A program made the translations under genes and the position numbers. A stretch of 64,000 nt of DNA from Pararhodonellum marinum. Its GTDB lineage: Bacteria; Bacteroidota; Bacteroidia; Cytophagales; Cyclobacteriaceae. This document shows positions 45,035-54,066 of this stretch, piece by piece. The notes under the pieces are model-generated. The model was not told the DNA's origin. It worked only from the letters and a program-made list of their open reading frames with translations, and made no database searches. The stretch spans positions 1 to 64,000 of the forward strand of contig NZ_JACEFJ010000010.1 in NCBI RefSeq assembly GCF_015354735.1. The letters are read 5' to 3'. Position 1 is the stretch's first letter. Every line of letters begins with the position of its first letter.

Positions 45035-46594
45035 ATGCAAAAATTCAAAATACTTTGGGCAGATGACGAAATTTATCTCCTGAAACCACATATAATGTTT
45101 CTCGAGGAGAAAGGGTTTCAAATTACCACGGTCAACAGCGGTCTTGATGCCATAGAAAAAGTCGAGGAGGATAATTTTGATGTCATTTTTTTAGATGAAA
45201 TGATGCCAGGCATGACCGGACTGGAGACCCTGCAGCAGATAAAGCAACTCAAACCACAAGTGCCGGTAATCATGATCACCAAGAGTGAGGAAGAACACAT
45301 CATGGATGATGCCATAGGCGGGCAGATAGCAGATTATCTGATCAAACCCATTAACCCAAGTCAGATTTTGCTTTCCGTAAAAAAAATCCTTCAAAACAAG
45401 CAGTTGATCAGCGAAAAAACCAACAGTTCATATCAGCAGGATTTCATCAACATCAGCATGGCTTACAACGATGCGGATGATTACCAGTCATGGACTGAGA
45501 TCTTCAAAAAACTTACGTACTGGGAATTGGAGATAGATAAAACTGAAAATAAAAGCATGCAAGAAGTCCTCGAAACACAAAAATCTGAGGCCAACACCAA
45601 TTTTGCCAAATTTATAAAAAGAAATTATCTGGACTGGATCAATGACAGCCAATCCAACCGCCCCCTACTTTCGCCAGATGTCATGAAAGAGAAAGTCTTT
45701 CCAAAAATCAAACCGGGAAAACCTTTGTTTTTTGTGGTGATAGACAACTTGAGGCTTGATCAATGGGAGATCTTGGAACCATTGGTAAGCGAATTTTTTA
45801 ATGTCGAGGAGGAAAGTACCTATTTCAGTATCCTTCCTACAACTACCGCATACGCTCGGAACGCACTATTTAGTGGTATGATGCCTTCAGAAATGGCCCG
45901 ATTTCATCCGCAGCTCTGGGAAGGAGAAGACACAGATGAAGGAAAAAACAACCACGAGGAAGCTTTTTTGGAAGAACAGTTGAAGAAAAACAGACTCAAT
46001 ATTAAATTTTCCTACCACAAAATTCTTCAGGCTTACCAAGGAAAAAATGTTCTTGATCAATTCAATAACTTGTTAAACTTTGATCTAAATGTGTTGGTGT
46101 ACAATTTTGTAGACATGATGTCTCATGCCCGAACTGACATGAAGATGATCAGAGAACTTGCTCCCAATGAGTCGGCTTACCGATCCATCACAAAAAGTTG
46201 GTTTACCCACAGTTCCTTGTTTGGCCTTTTCAAAAAGATTGGGGAAGCAGGCTTGGAGGTCGTGGTCACCACTGATCATGGCACCATTAGGGTCAATAAA
46301 CCTTACAAAATCATTGGCGACCGAAACATCACCACCAATCTGAGGTACAAGCAAGGGAAAAATCTGAATTTTGAATCTGGGAAGGTTTTTGAGATCAAAA
46401 GACCGGAAGATGCCAAGCTTCCAAAATTTAATGTGTCTACCAGTTATGTTTTTGCGGTGGAAGATTATTTCTTTGCATATCCTAACAATTACAACCATTA
46501 TGTGAATTTTTATAAGGATACCTTTCAACATGGAGGAGTATCTTTGGAGGAAATAATTGTTCCGATTATTCATTTGAAGCCAAAGAAATATTAG
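45035..46594 (+). CDS. porX: T9SS response regulator PorX (REC-PglZ)
   Basis: This 519-aa two-domain protein controls type IX secretion genes. An N-terminal receiver has the phospho-acceptor D54 (VIFLDEMMPGM), the acid pocket ADDE (residues 9-12) and Lys in YLIKP. The PglZ/alkaline-phosphatase-superfamily domain has FFVVIDNLRLDQWE (near residue 245), a TTTAYARNALFSGMMPSE nucleophile block, and VTTDHGT. P. gingivalis PorX (about 518 aa) has the same layout; it acts with PorY and the sigma factor SigP, and its PglZ part has reported phosphodiesterase activity. The frame opens at 44948, but ATG 45035 is the sensible start. The window's T9SS cargo/PorP pair is a probable client. Confidence 0.93.
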   Translation: MQKFKILWADDEIYLLKPHIMFLEEKGFQITTVNSGLDAIEKVEEDNFDVIFLDEMMPGMTGLETLQQIKQLKPQVPVIMITKSEEEHIMDDAIGGQIADYLIKPINPSQILLSVKKILQNKQLISEKTNSSYQQDFINISMAYNDADDYQSWTEIFKKLTYWELEIDKTENKSMQEVLETQKSEANTNFAKFIKRNYLDWINDSQSNRPLLSPDVMKEKVFPKIKPGKPLFFVVIDNLRLDQWEILEPLVSEFFNVEEESTYFSILPTTTAYARNALFSGMMPSEMARFHPQLWEGEDTDEGKNNHEEAFLEEQLKKNRLNIKFSYHKILQAYQGKNVLDQFNNLLNFDLNVLVYNFVDMMSHARTDMKMIRELAPNESAYRSITKSWFTHSSLFGLFKKIGEAGLEVVVTTDHGTIRVNKPYKIIGDRNITTNLRYKQGKNLNFESGKVFEIKRPEDAKLPKFNVSTSYVFAVEDYFFAYPNNYNHYVNFYKDTFQHGGVSLEEIIVPIIHLKPKKY

Positions 46595-46595
46595 A

Positions 46596-47030
46596 TTGTA
46601 TAAAATTTATTGTAAAAGTATTGCTCAAATCTCACTGACGGCAGAGAAAATCATATCATTCGGAGCGAATGACAAGATTTGGATTTTCAAGGGAGACATG
46701 GGAGCTGGCAAAACGACACTCATCAAGGAAATTGCCCGGAAGTTGGGGGTTATTGATCCAGTCAGCAGTCCGTCATTTTCTATAGTCAACGAATATGAAG
46801 ACAACTTAGGAAACACCTATTTCCATTTTGATTTTTACCGTATAGAGAATCAGGAGGAAGTCATGGAAATCGGTGTGGAGGAGTATTTTTACAGTAATAA
46901 TTATTGTTGGATAGAATGGGCTGAAAAGATACCTGATTTTATTCCAGACCGGTTTTTATTGATTCATATCGTGGTAGATGAAGATAATGCGAGAATCATT
47001 ACTTTAAAAGAAGTTCGCAATGAGTGCTAA
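46596..47030 (+). CDS. tsaE: tRNA threonylcarbamoyladenosine biosynthesis protein TsaE
   Basis: This 144-aa P-loop ATPase drives the TsaB-TsaD complex that makes t6A in tRNAs. Walker A is GDMGAGKTT (residues 33-41), followed by SSPSFSIVNEYE and HFDFYRIE, as in TsaE/YjeE. The start is TTG at 46596, 1 nt after the porX stop; no ATG fits. It overlaps the alanine dehydrogenase gene by 11 nt, so the three genes are coupled. Confidence 0.93.
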   Translation: MYKIYCKSIAQISLTAEKIISFGANDKIWIFKGDMGAGKTTLIKEIARKLGVIDPVSSPSFSIVNEYEDNLGNTYFHFDFYRIENQEEVMEIGVEEYFYSNNYCWIEWAEKIPDFIPDRFLLIHIVVDEDNARIITLKEVRNEC

Positions 47031-48234
47031 GACGGCAGAAATTTCCCAAAAAGAGGGATTGTTACCCAAAGAAGCCCCTGCAAAAGTGGCCAAATCCAAA
47101 CATTCAGTCCTGATAGGTCTTCCCAAAGAAGCTGCTGCCCAGGAAAAGAGAATTGTATTGACTCCAGAGTCAGTGGCTTTATTGGTCAACAACGGACAGC
47201 GGGTAAAAATCGAAACCAATGCGGGCCTGATGGCTAAATTTACAGATAAGGATTATGCTGATGCAGGAGCAAAGGTGGTGTATTCCCCTAAAGAAGCTTT
47301 TGATGCTGAAGTAGTTCTGAAAGTAGAACCGCCTACTGCCGATGAGATAGCATTCATGAGGCCTGGCGCTTGCCTTATTTCTGCACTTCAACTGGGTAAA
47401 CAGCACGCTGATTACATTCACGCCCTCAACCATAAACGCGTTACCGCAGTTTCATTTGAAAATCTGGAGGACAAAGTCGGTGGCATGCCAGTGGTAAGGG
47501 CCATGAGTGAAATAGCAGGAAGTACTGTGATGTTGATAGCTTCTGAATACCTCAGTAGCGTGAATGATGGCAAAGGGCTGATTTTAGGAGGGATCACAGG
47601 GGTGCCTCCCACACAGGTGGTCATCATTGGATCTGGCACTGTGGCTGAATATGCAGCTAGAACCGCCCTAGGTTTAGGTGCCAATATCAAAATTTTTGAC
47701 AACCACATCTATAAACTCAGAAGGATCAAGCAATTGCTTGGACAACAGGTGTACACTTCCACCATAGACAACTACACCCTGGGCGAGGCCTTGAAAGAAG
47801 CCGATGTGGTAATCGGTGCATTAAGAGGCGAAAAAGGTAGGGCTAAAATGGTAGTTTCAGAGGAAATGGTGGCCGCTATGATGCCTGGAAGCATCATCAT
47901 CGATGTAAGTATAGATCAGGGAGGTTGCCTTGAGACTTCCGAAATGACCAGTCATGACCAACCCACATTTTTGAAGTATGATGTGATCCATTATTGTGTT
48001 CCCAACATCGCATCAAGGGTAGCGAGAACGGCTTCCGTCGCTTTGAGCAACATATTTACTCCAATCATCCTGCAGATGGCTGACCATGGAGGGGCGGAAG
48101 AAATGATTTTCAACTACAAGTGGTTCATGAAAGGAGTATATACATATAGAGGCAGCCTTACAAATGCCCATTTGGCCATGAAATTTTCCATGAACCATAA
48201 GGAGCTGCAATTGCTTTTGGCAGCTCGATATTAA
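47020..48234 (+). CDS. ald: Alanine dehydrogenase
   Basis: This 404-aa NAD-dependent enzyme interconverts alanine and pyruvate plus ammonia. The N-terminal substrate domain has GLPKEAAAQEKRIVLTPESV and VVLKVEPPT; the Rossmann motif is GSGTVAEYAARTALGLGANIK near residues 206-226, with IFDNHIYKLRRI next. An extra 25-residue N-terminal lead is present compared with Bacillus Ald. Its closest functional assignment is alanine dehydrogenase, though pyridine nucleotide transhydrogenase alpha-type relatives share this fold. It converges with the REC gene, overlapping by 4 nt. Confidence 0.88.
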   Translation: MSAKTAEISQKEGLLPKEAPAKVAKSKHSVLIGLPKEAAAQEKRIVLTPESVALLVNNGQRVKIETNAGLMAKFTDKDYADAGAKVVYSPKEAFDAEVVLKVEPPTADEIAFMRPGACLISALQLGKQHADYIHALNHKRVTAVSFENLEDKVGGMPVVRAMSEIAGSTVMLIASEYLSSVNDGKGLILGGITGVPPTQVVIIGSGTVAEYAARTALGLGANIKIFDNHIYKLRRIKQLLGQQVYTSTIDNYTLGEALKEADVVIGALRGEKGRAKMVVSEEMVAAMMPGSIIIDVSIDQGGCLETSEMTSHDQPTFLKYDVIHYCVPNIASRVARTASVALSNIFTPIILQMADHGGAEEMIFNYKWFMKGVYTYRGSLTNAHLAMKFSMNHKELQLLLAARY

Positions 48235-48704
48235 GAGAGTAGATTTTGCCTGAGCAAAAACTCCAGTTGATCATTGGCCTTTAGAAGGTTATCAGTCAGG
48301 ATTTTGTTTTCCTTTCGAAGTGAAAAAACCTCAAAAGCATTCTTGATTACCGTTCTCATGTAATCCTCTTCCCAAGGTTTAGTCAAATAATGATAAACCT
48401 GCCCTTTGTTGATCGCATCTATGACAGCTTGGATATCCGTATAGCCAGTCAACAATATGCGAATAGGTTCCGGATAGTAAGGGATGATCGATGCTAAAAA
48501 ATCAACCCCGGTTTCATCTGGCATTCTTTGATCAGTAATGATGATATCCATCTCTTCCTCTTCCAATAAATCCCTTCCTTCTTGAGCGGATTCTGCCAAA
48601 AAAATCTTGTAATCACGTCTGAATGTAGCTTTAAATGCCTGTAAATTATTGACTTCATCGTCCACATACAAAATCCTGATTTTTATTTCGTCGTCCTCTT
48701 TCAT
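48231..48704 (-). CDS. Response regulator with REC domain only (CheY/RpfG-type)
   Basis: This 157-aa receiver has phospho-acceptor D58 (IIITDQRMP), acid pocket VDDE (residues 14-17), LLTGYTD with the conserved Thr, and Lys in YLTKPW. A coiled-coil tail (KENKILTDNLLKANDQLEFL) ends it. It is strikingly similar to the REC domain of the REC-kinase encoded at 52870: both have DQRMP, PEPIRILLTGY, VIDAIN-x-G-x-VY and KPW. It lies on the opposite strand at the left edge of the ThiF/GNAT/kinase operon, with its start about 250 nt from the ThiF-like gene, so a divergent regulatory region is shared. Confidence 0.9.
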   Translation of the reverse strand: MKEDDEIKIRILYVDDEVNNLQAFKATFRRDYKIFLAESAQEGRDLLEEEEMDIIITDQRMPDETGVDFLASIIPYYPEPIRILLTGYTDIQAVIDAINKGQVYHYLTKPWEEDYMRTVIKNAFEVFSLRKENKILTDNLLKANDQLEFLLRQNLLS

Positions 48705-48952
48705 TGCAGCATGATGTTAAAAACTTAATAAAACAATGTATCATCTAAAGATGTAAAAAAAATCAATTTACTTGGAATTTCCATATTATCAACAAAAATT
48801 AATGAGAATTTACAAGCTATCTACCTGAAGGTCATTTCAAAATTTTAAATTTATTGGACTTTATATAATTATTTTTACAATTTTTGTATGATTCTAGTTC
48901 CAAAAAATTAACTTTACAGTTATCTATCACCCATAGACACCAATTTTACAGA

Positions 48953-50038
48953 ATGGATTTTCTAACTGATTCAAAGAAAAAGTTTGATTACAAGCCAGTT
49001 ATATTTTCTGGAAATTCAGAGGAAGAGATTGAGACATTGAATTTTCTGAAAAGTGATCCCAATACCGAGGTCTTGGATGAAATCGATCTACAGCTGGCTG
49101 AACTGATCAAGTTGGATTACCCATCGGTCAAGCTTTCAGCATTAGAAATCAGGGTCAAGGTCAATGCATTTTTGGACACCCACCTGCCTGGTACTTTTTC
49201 CAACTGGGTTTACTATCCATGGCGCAGGCAACTTGTCCACATACTGAAAGAATGTGATTTTATCAAGGTAAGAACCGCTAGAAATAAGTTTAAAATCACT
49301 CAGGAAGAACAAGACACCCTACTCACCAAAAAGGTTGGAATCATAGGTTTATCAGTCGGGCAAAGTGTAGCACTGAGCATGGCCATGGAACGATCCTTTG
49401 GAGAATTGAGAATAGCGGATTTTGATACCCTGGAGTTGAGCAATATGAATAGGGTAAGAACAGGGCTCAACAACTTAGGAATTCCTAAAACCCACATCGT
49501 AGCGAGGGAAATTGCAGAAATAGATCCCTATTTAAAGGTTACTTTGTTTGACGAAGGAGTAACCCTTCAAAACATCCATGATTTTTTCTTAAAAAACGGT
49601 CCTTTGGATTTGGTCATAGAAGAATGTGACACCTTGCCTATCAAAATTGCAGCCCGCCTGGAGGCCAAAAAATTAGGAATCCCTGTCCTAATGGACACCA
49701 GTGATAAGGGAAGAATAGATATAGAACGTTTTGATTTGGACCCAGAACTCCCTATTTTTCACGGTGAATTGGCAGGATTCGGACAAGAAACCAAACTTAT
49801 AGAAATGGTTGCACATCGATATCAGGAGATGATGATGGCCGTCATTAATGTAAAGGAAATATCAGATAGGGGTAAATTCAGCCTTTCTCAAATGGGTAAA
49901 ACCATCAATGCATGGCCTCAATTAGGCAGTGCTGTGGTCTTTGGGGGGGGTATGTGTGCCCACTATGCAAGAAAAATATTATTGAACGAAACAACATTTT
50001 CCGGAAGGTTTTATGTTGATTTAAATGCTTATCTGTGA
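48953..50038 (+). CDS. ThiF/E1-like adenylating enzyme
   Basis: This 361-aa protein contains an E1/ThiF Rossmann core. The nucleotide motif IIGLSVGQSVAL lies near residues 129-140, and ADFDTLELSNMNR near residues 155-167 is the ThiF/MoeB/E1 adenylation block. A 120-residue N-terminal extension precedes the core. ThiF-type proteins adenylate a C-terminal carboxylate or small acid. E1-like domains combined with a nitroreductase domain (Rv1355c type) share this organisation; here the nitroreductase part is absent. The frame opens at 48884 but the ATG at 48953 is preferred. It starts an operon with a GNAT-like protein and two kinases. Substrate unknown. Confidence 0.82.
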   Translation: MDFLTDSKKKFDYKPVIFSGNSEEEIETLNFLKSDPNTEVLDEIDLQLAELIKLDYPSVKLSALEIRVKVNAFLDTHLPGTFSNWVYYPWRRQLVHILKECDFIKVRTARNKFKITQEEQDTLLTKKVGIIGLSVGQSVALSMAMERSFGELRIADFDTLELSNMNRVRTGLNNLGIPKTHIVAREIAEIDPYLKVTLFDEGVTLQNIHDFFLKNGPLDLVIEECDTLPIKIAARLEAKKLGIPVLMDTSDKGRIDIERFDLDPELPIFHGELAGFGQETKLIEMVAHRYQEMMMAVINVKEISDRGKFSLSQMGKTINAWPQLGSAVVFGGGMCAHYARKILLNETTFSGRFYVDLNAYL

Positions 50039-50044
50039 TTGTCC

Positions 50045-50767
50045 ATGAAAGTAAAGATTAGGGTGGCGCATGCAATTACCGATACAGTAACAACTGACCG
50101 GTACATTGACGGACATTTTAAGGTGTTGGAATCTTACGGAGTTACCAAGGTAACCTCTGCTGATAGATCGTGGGTCAACAATCCACATGTGTACCTGATT
50201 ATAGTGGAATCAATAGATGGAAGTAAAATTTACGGTGGTGCCAGAATGCAGTTAAGGACTGCTGAGTTCCCATTACCACTCGAGGGGGCCATCTATGAAA
50301 AAGACAAAAGCATCGTTCAGTTTATGCAAAAATACAAAGATCTCGAGGCAGGGGAGTTTTGTGGTCTTTGGAATTCAAGAGAAATCTCAGGATATGGTAT
50401 AGGCAGCATTTACCTGATCCGAATAGGCGCAGCCATATCCTCTTTTTTAAAGCTTAAGGGACTGATGGCATTTTGTTCACCCTACACCGTCAAAAACGGG
50501 CAGGCGGTAGGTTTAGACATTATCAAAAGCTTAGGTGACAATGGTTCATTTTTATATCCGAAAGAAGGATTGGTTGCTACCATCATGGAGGCTACAGACC
50601 CCGAAGTCCTAAGTCAGGCCAACGAACTGGAAAAAGAATACATTTATTCCCTCAGAGAACAACCCAAACAAATCAGACAGGAGGTTAGCGAGAAAGGACC
50701 TTTGGAAATTCATTTTGATTTAAACATTGAAGTGTTCAGCAATGAGAGCTCAATTGAAAGAAAGTAA
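50045..50767 (+). CDS. GNAT-like acyltransferase of unknown substrate
   Basis: I read this 240-aa protein as a member of the acetyltransferase/LuxI-like fold only by pattern. An early charged helix is followed by VYLIIVESIDGSKIYGGARM with strand-turn-strand, then a conserved acidic EFCGLWNSREISGYGIG, then an amphipathic helix IYLIRIGAAISSFLKLKGLM and a GQAVGLDIIKSLG end. LuxI synthases show a comparable series (G-x-x-RLLPT, then E-x-SR-F). The start is ATG 50045; a TTG at 50039 precedes it. The stop overlaps the next gene by 26 nt. With the ThiF-like enzyme it could make an acylated or adenylated small signal; this is inference. Confidence 0.6.
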   Translation: MKVKIRVAHAITDTVTTDRYIDGHFKVLESYGVTKVTSADRSWVNNPHVYLIIVESIDGSKIYGGARMQLRTAEFPLPLEGAIYEKDKSIVQFMQKYKDLEAGEFCGLWNSREISGYGIGSIYLIRIGAAISSFLKLKGLMAFCSPYTVKNGQAVGLDIIKSLGDNGSFLYPKEGLVATIMEATDPEVLSQANELEKEYIYSLREQPKQIRQEVSEKGPLEIHFDLNIEVFSNESSIERK

Positions 50768-52880
50768 AGCGGTTTTAATTGCTTTAACCATCATTTTGTT
50801 TATTTCTTTTCCGGTCTTTTATTACCTGAATGCTGAAAGAAACCTCAGCGAAATTGCTGTTTCTGAGTTCAAGGTGTTTGACAACAACGATATTTCCCAA
50901 TTGCAACAATCCAACTTCGAAGAAATTTCCACTTCTTTTTTGATTTTTGGTTTCACCAATGATCCCTTGACTTTAGGTTTCAATTTGGCCCCCTTAATCA
51001 AAAATGAGGGTCTCCATATCTTGGAACTGAAAAACCCTAATTTTAGAGATGTATTTTTGTATAGAAAACAAAAAGAGGGTGGTTACCATTTAGTAGAGAC
51101 CGCAGGAACCAATTTCGGAAAATCCAATCCTTTGTCCTATCCCAATCCTTCTTTCGAGATTGCTGAAAAGGAGGATTTCACCATGGAATATATCCTTCAG
51201 GTGAATTCAGTAGAACCGGTCAATTTTACACTTTCTCTATACGAAAAGAATTCCTTTTTAGAAAAATACAGCAAAATCATCCTTTTTGTGAGTATTTACA
51301 TTGGAGTCATTTTGGCTCTTTTCCTTTACAACCTTATCCTGTATTTCATGATTAGGGATCGGGTTTATTTTTTGTATTCATTTTACATATTTTTTCTTGC
51401 GTTGGCCCAAATTACACTTTTGGGATTCACCCATGAGTTTTTATTTGATGGGGATGTTTATTTGTATGAAGTAAGCATCATTGGTTTTTCTTCCATTTCA
51501 GGAGTCTTTGGCATCTTGTTTCTGAGAAATTTCCTGAAGACACCCCATTACATTCCCCGGATTGACAAAGTCTTGATATTCAACATTGGACTTTATGTGG
51601 CCTGTTTGGTGTTCAGGCTTTTGTCCTTTGTGGAGCTCAGTTACTTCCTGACTGATATATCGGGCTTGCTGATTGCAACTTTGTTTATCATAAGCAGTTT
51701 TATCATTGCCAGAAAAGGTGTTCGAACGGCGGTTTATTTCCTAGTGGCTTTCTTGATGTTCTTTTTCGGTTTGGTGTTTTACATTCTTCAAAACCGTGGG
51801 GTAATTGAAATCGGCACCTACGCAAATTTTCCCATTTTGTTAGGAAGTGCGCTTGAGGCCATCCTCCTTTCACTGGCCTTGGCAGATCGGATCAACTTGC
51901 TCAAAAGAGAAAAGGAAATGGAACAGCTGGCCAAGTTGGATGCGCTAAGCGAGAATGAAAGGTTGATAAAAGAGCAGAATTTGATTTTGGAAGAAAAAGT
52001 CAAAACAAGGACCAATGAATTGGAACTTACCCTAAAAAACCTTCAAAATACCCAGACCCAGTTGGTAAATCAAGAAAAAATGGCGTCTTTGGGCCAACTT
52101 ACTGCCGGGATCGCCCATGAGATCAATAACCCAATCAACTTTGTCAGCAGCAACATTTCTCCTTTGAAACGAGACATGAAGGATATTTTACAAGTAATTG
52201 CTGCTTACAAAGAAAAGGGTAAAATGGAATTTTCCGCAGCTACCAAGAAGGAATTGAATGAGCTTGAAGAGGAACTTGAACTGGACTATTTGATCAAAGA
52301 AATTGAACAGCTGCTAAGAGGGATGGAAGACGGTGCAAAAAGAACGGTAGAGATAGTCAAAGGTCTCCGGTTATTTTCAAGGGTGGATGAACAGGATGTG
52401 AAAAAAGTGGACATCCATGATGGGATTAACAGCACCCTAGTCCTGCTGAACAGCTCCATGTCCGGAAAAATCCAAGTTACCAAAGATTATGCTGATATCC
52501 CGATGATTGAATGCCTTGCAGGAAAAATCAATCAAGTGTTCATGAATATCATCAGCAATGCCATACATGCTTTGCTAGAACAAAACAATAAGATCACCCA
52601 GCCTGAGATTACCATCAGGACCAGGGGATGGGAGGACCACATTCAAATTGAGATCCAAGACAATGGGCCGGGGATGCCCTCCCATGTCAAAGAACGCATA
52701 TTTGAACCCTTTTTCACGACAAAAGCAGTTGGAAAAGGTACTGGGCTTGGACTGTCCATTGTCTATACCATCATTGAAAACCACAAAGGTTTTCTCGAAG
52801 TAGTAACAGCCGAAAACCAGGGCACTACTTTTATCATTAAATTACCGATTTATCAAAAAACAGTTCAACATGAAGCATAA
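50742..52880 (+). CDS. 7TMR-DISM sensor histidine kinase
   Basis: This 712-aa kinase has one N-terminal membrane helix (residues 12-32), a periplasmic beta domain of the DISMED2 kind (to about 180), seven membrane helices (to about 385), a coiled coil, then HisKA with the phospho-accepting H459 in AGIAHEINNPINF. The catalytic domain has the N-box QVFMNIISNAIHAL, the G1 box DNGPGM, the F box FEPFFTTKA and the G2 box GKGTGLGLSIV. The 7TMR-DISM receptor class is thought to bind carbohydrates or other extracellular ligands. It starts at ATG 50742; a TTG at 50727 is also in frame. It overlaps its neighbours by 26 and 11 nt. Confidence 0.92.
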   Translation: MRAQLKESKAVLIALTIILFISFPVFYYLNAERNLSEIAVSEFKVFDNNDISQLQQSNFEEISTSFLIFGFTNDPLTLGFNLAPLIKNEGLHILELKNPNFRDVFLYRKQKEGGYHLVETAGTNFGKSNPLSYPNPSFEIAEKEDFTMEYILQVNSVEPVNFTLSLYEKNSFLEKYSKIILFVSIYIGVILALFLYNLILYFMIRDRVYFLYSFYIFFLALAQITLLGFTHEFLFDGDVYLYEVSIIGFSSISGVFGILFLRNFLKTPHYIPRIDKVLIFNIGLYVACLVFRLLSFVELSYFLTDISGLLIATLFIISSFIIARKGVRTAVYFLVAFLMFFFGLVFYILQNRGVIEIGTYANFPILLGSALEAILLSLALADRINLLKREKEMEQLAKLDALSENERLIKEQNLILEEKVKTRTNELELTLKNLQNTQTQLVNQEKMASLGQLTAGIAHEINNPINFVSSNISPLKRDMKDILQVIAAYKEKGKMEFSAATKKELNELEEELELDYLIKEIEQLLRGMEDGAKRTVEIVKGLRLFSRVDEQDVKKVDIHDGINSTLVLLNSSMSGKIQVTKDYADIPMIECLAGKINQVFMNIISNAIHALLEQNNKITQPEITIRTRGWEDHIQIEIQDNGPGMPSHVKERIFEPFFTTKAVGKGTGLGLSIVYTIIENHKGFLEVVTAENQGTTFIIKLPIYQKTVQHEA

Positions 52881-53958
52881 GATACATGTATTGTACCTAG
52901 ACGATGAAGACAATAACCTGAACTCGTTCAAAGCGAGTTTGAGGAAAGATTTTAAAGTCTTCACAGCCATAGATGCTGAAGAGGGGTTTCGCATAGCAGG
53001 AGAAGAGGAAATCCATGTAGTGATTGCTGATCAAAGAATGCCCGGAATAACCGGGGTAGAGTTTTTTGAAAAACTGGTCAAAATCAATCCGGAACCGATT
53101 AGGATACTTCTGACCGGCTATTCAGACATTGCCAGTGTCATCGATGCCATCAACCGAGGTGAGGTTTATCGCTTTATTGATAAGCCTTGGAATTTGGAAC
53201 AAATAAAAAATGCAATTAAAACTGCAGCGGATATATATTATACCCGAAAAGAGCTTAAGGACAAGAATGAAAGACTGAAAAAAATCCATTCTGAAATGAA
53301 CCAGTTTGTGTACAGTCTTTCTCATGAACTGAGAGGACCCTTGATGAGCATTTCGGGGGTATCCAAATTGGCTAAGATGGAAACCAATGATCCCAATACC
53401 TTGGAATATTTCGAAATGATTGATTCAGCAACGGTCAAGTTGGATGACTTTATCTATAAAATGCTTGATTTTTACAGGTCTACCAAAATTGAAAACAAAG
53501 CCACCAAAATAATTTTTGAAGAAATTGTAGAAGAGCAATTTTCAGCTTACCGGCAAAAATGGGGTCTCAATGATGTGGAAACCTCGGTGGAAATTGACCA
53601 AAAGGAGGATTTTTATTCCGATGATGCCAAAATCAGGGTGATATTGAATAACCTGTTCAGTAATGCTTACAAATTTCAAAAAGAAAATGAAATCTATAAA
53701 AAAATACACCTTAAAATAAAAGTAGAAGGCGGCGTGTCCCTGATTGAAATCGCCGATAATGGTATAGGCATAGAAGAAAACCACCAAGGGGAAGTTTTTA
53801 ACCTCTTTCACCGAGCTACACAAAAAAACGTCGGCTCTGGTTTGGGACTTTATATGGTCAAGGAATCTGTGGAACAAATGAATGGAACGATTGAGTTGGT
53901 TTCTTATGTAACGGTAGGAACTACCTTCAGAATCACATTGCCTTCCATGAGAAATTGA
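52870..53958 (+). CDS. REC-histidine kinase hybrid
   Basis: This 362-aa cytoplasmic protein has a receiver domain (D54 in VVIADQRMPG; LLTGYSD; KPW) followed by HisKA (H152 in YSLSHELRGPL) and HATPase_c (N-box ILNNLFSNAYKF, DNGIGI, GSGLGLYMV). There is no membrane segment. The receiver is closely related to the one encoded at 48231 and so could be an alternative target of the same kinase. The protein can both receive phosphate and pass it on, a phosphorelay arrangement. It overlaps the 7TMR-DISM kinase gene by 11 nt and ends the operon. Confidence 0.92.
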   Translation: MKHKIHVLYLDDEDNNLNSFKASLRKDFKVFTAIDAEEGFRIAGEEEIHVVIADQRMPGITGVEFFEKLVKINPEPIRILLTGYSDIASVIDAINRGEVYRFIDKPWNLEQIKNAIKTAADIYYTRKELKDKNERLKKIHSEMNQFVYSLSHELRGPLMSISGVSKLAKMETNDPNTLEYFEMIDSATVKLDDFIYKMLDFYRSTKIENKATKIIFEEIVEEQFSAYRQKWGLNDVETSVEIDQKEDFYSDDAKIRVILNNLFSNAYKFQKENEIYKKIHLKIKVEGGVSLIEIADNGIGIEENHQGEVFNLFHRATQKNVGSGLGLYMVKESVEQMNGTIELVSYVTVGTTFRITLPSMRN

Positions 53959-54066
53959 TTTTCAGTGTCTTTGCGAGTTCTTAAAATCCCCCTCAATTCC
54001 TTTGTTCACAAATGAAATGGGCTTAATTTGCATGGCATTTAATTTTTAACCCAAATTGTTTTAAAC

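Noticed and set aside
46085-46573. 162-codon open frame antisense to porX
   Set aside because: It lies wholly within porX, is unsupported by motifs, and antisense frames of this size are common in such DNA.
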